A DNA stretch of 64,000 nucleotides from Halopiger goleimassiliensis (GTDB lineage Archaea > Halobacteriota > Halobacteria > Halobacteriales > Natrialbaceae), in contig NZ_HG315690.1 in the NCBI RefSeq assembly GCF_000455345.1, positions 1-64,000 of the forward strand, given 5' to 3'. A model generated the notes under the pieces. That model searched no databases and was not told the DNA's origin. It saw only the letters and a list, made by a program, of their open reading frames with translations. Position numbers and translations under genes: made by a program. Positions 63,509 through 64,000 of the stretch are shown here, piece by piece (the stretch's first letter is position 1; the number at the start of each line of letters is the position of its first letter).

Positions 63509-63884
63509 CGACTACTGGTCCGGGCTATCGGTCCAAAAGACCTCGCCCAAACCACATTGGAAGTAGTGCGATTTTGTCTCTGTTTAGGTGAAAATCATCT
63601 ACATAATAGCCACTCCATTTGAATATGGTCAGAATTCCTGTCGTTCAAAGATTCGAACGTCTACAGCGTAACGTCTGTGTTCGCGGTGGTTCCGGCTGGT
63701 GGGGAGGCGGTAATACGGCCGTACGATTCACTCGTTCGCCGATAACCTACCGAATCGGCGATCGACGAAGGCCGGCCAGCCGATCGGGCACGGCGACAGC
63801 GGTCGGCTCTCTGTTGGGTGTGGTACTGGAGGGCGGGGTTCGGAACTGTCGCGAATCCACCGGGCCGGACTCGGTCCGTGTCGA
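63509..63884. other. Intergenic region near the right end
   Basis: About 376 bp without a gene. It contains the leaderless promoter of the DUF7344 regulator and a perfect hairpin tcgccgat (63736-63743)/atcggcga (63754-63761) with a 10-nt loop. No U-tract follows it. Confidence 0.4.
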
Positions 63885-64000
63885 CTACCAGGTGCCGTGG
63901 AAGGTGTCGAAGGAGAGTTCGTCCAGCGGCTTGTTGCCGACGGCGATCTCGTACTCGCCGGGCGTGAGCATCGGCTTGTGGAACTGCGGGCCGTCGTCGG
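63885..64000 (-). CDS. 3' end of an unidentified gene (partial)
   Basis: The last 37 codons and stop (TAG, plus-strand 63885-63887) of a gene that runs off the window. The visible protein end has Phe-His-Lys-Pro-Met-Leu-Thr-Pro-Gly-Glu-Tyr-Glu-Ile and stops Phe-His-Gly-Thr-Trp. It looks like a beta-sandwich end. Too short to name. Confidence 0.6.
   Translation of the reverse strand, partial: DDGPQFHKPMLTPGEYEIAVGNKPLDELSFDTFHGTW

Noticed and set aside
1-64000. CRISPR arrays, rRNA and insertion sequences
   Set aside because: No regularly spaced repeats, no rRNA-like conserved segments and no transposase genes were seen.

Overview
The window is about 64 kb of GC-rich chromosome from a haloarchaeon, most likely a member of the Natrialbales. 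The predicted proteins are extremely acidic. Secreted proteins carry twin-arginine lipoprotein signals or a PGF-CTERM anchor. Many genes match families known almost only from Halobacteria: CetZ, TrmB, HalOD1, DUF5805, DUF5816, DUF7504, DUF7344 and HVO_2901 zinc fingers. Many promoters place a TATA box about 28 nt upstream of the ATG, which is typical of leaderless haloarchaeal transcripts. Species cannot be fixed from sequence reading alone. I saw no tRNA, rRNA, CRISPR array or insertion sequence.

Layout. 0-9.7 kb: a structured intergenic block; a membrane protein gene cut by an in-frame amber codon; hisD; a soluble taxis transducer; an IscA-type Fe-S protein; dodecin; a Tat lipoprotein; a class V aminotransferase; small conserved proteins; and two universal stress proteins. 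9.7-18.2 kb: an MscS channel, then trmB followed by a complete sugar ABC transporter operon (binding protein, two permeases, ATPase) and a Gfo/Idh/MocA oxidoreductase, which looks like a sugar uptake and oxidation locus with its own regulator. 18.2-25.8 kb: a HalOD1 protein, a PAP2 enzyme, an orphan peptide-type binding lipoprotein whose domain order is circularly permuted, cetZ, mptE and a degenerate AMP-binding protein.

25.9-28.1 kb: an orc1/cdc6 gene facing away from about 0.9 kb of non-coding DNA. That DNA holds three copies of a 20-bp G-string repeat (two direct, one inverted) and a cluster of four CTAG tetranucleotides, and it is very probably a replication origin. 28.1-38.3 kb: a hydrolase, trmJ, a DUF7504 protein, a HEAT-repeat protein, an EamA exporter divergent from an Lrp regulator, gatE and a histidine kinase. 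38.4-42.2 kb: a vitamin B12-type uptake locus, with btuD and btuC divergent from btuF across a single palindromic TATA box. 42.3-54.9 kb: housekeeping genes (srp19, gar1, presenilin-type protease, cysS, a NifU/BolA pair, fumC), a six-PAS histidine kinase and a two-gene PH-domain membrane operon.

54.9-64 kb: an enoyl-CoA hydratase, a 1.2-kb gene-free stretch, a DUF5805/tyrosine-recombinase pair, a diverged HisG-like protein, a very acidic coiled-coil protein, an MBL-fold hydrolase, a DUF7344 regulator and the 3' end of one further gene. The strongest candidates for something new are the circularly permuted binding protein (19979-21724), the origin with its repeat architecture (27180-28098), the shared palindromic promoter of the btu genes, and the HisG-like paralogue.
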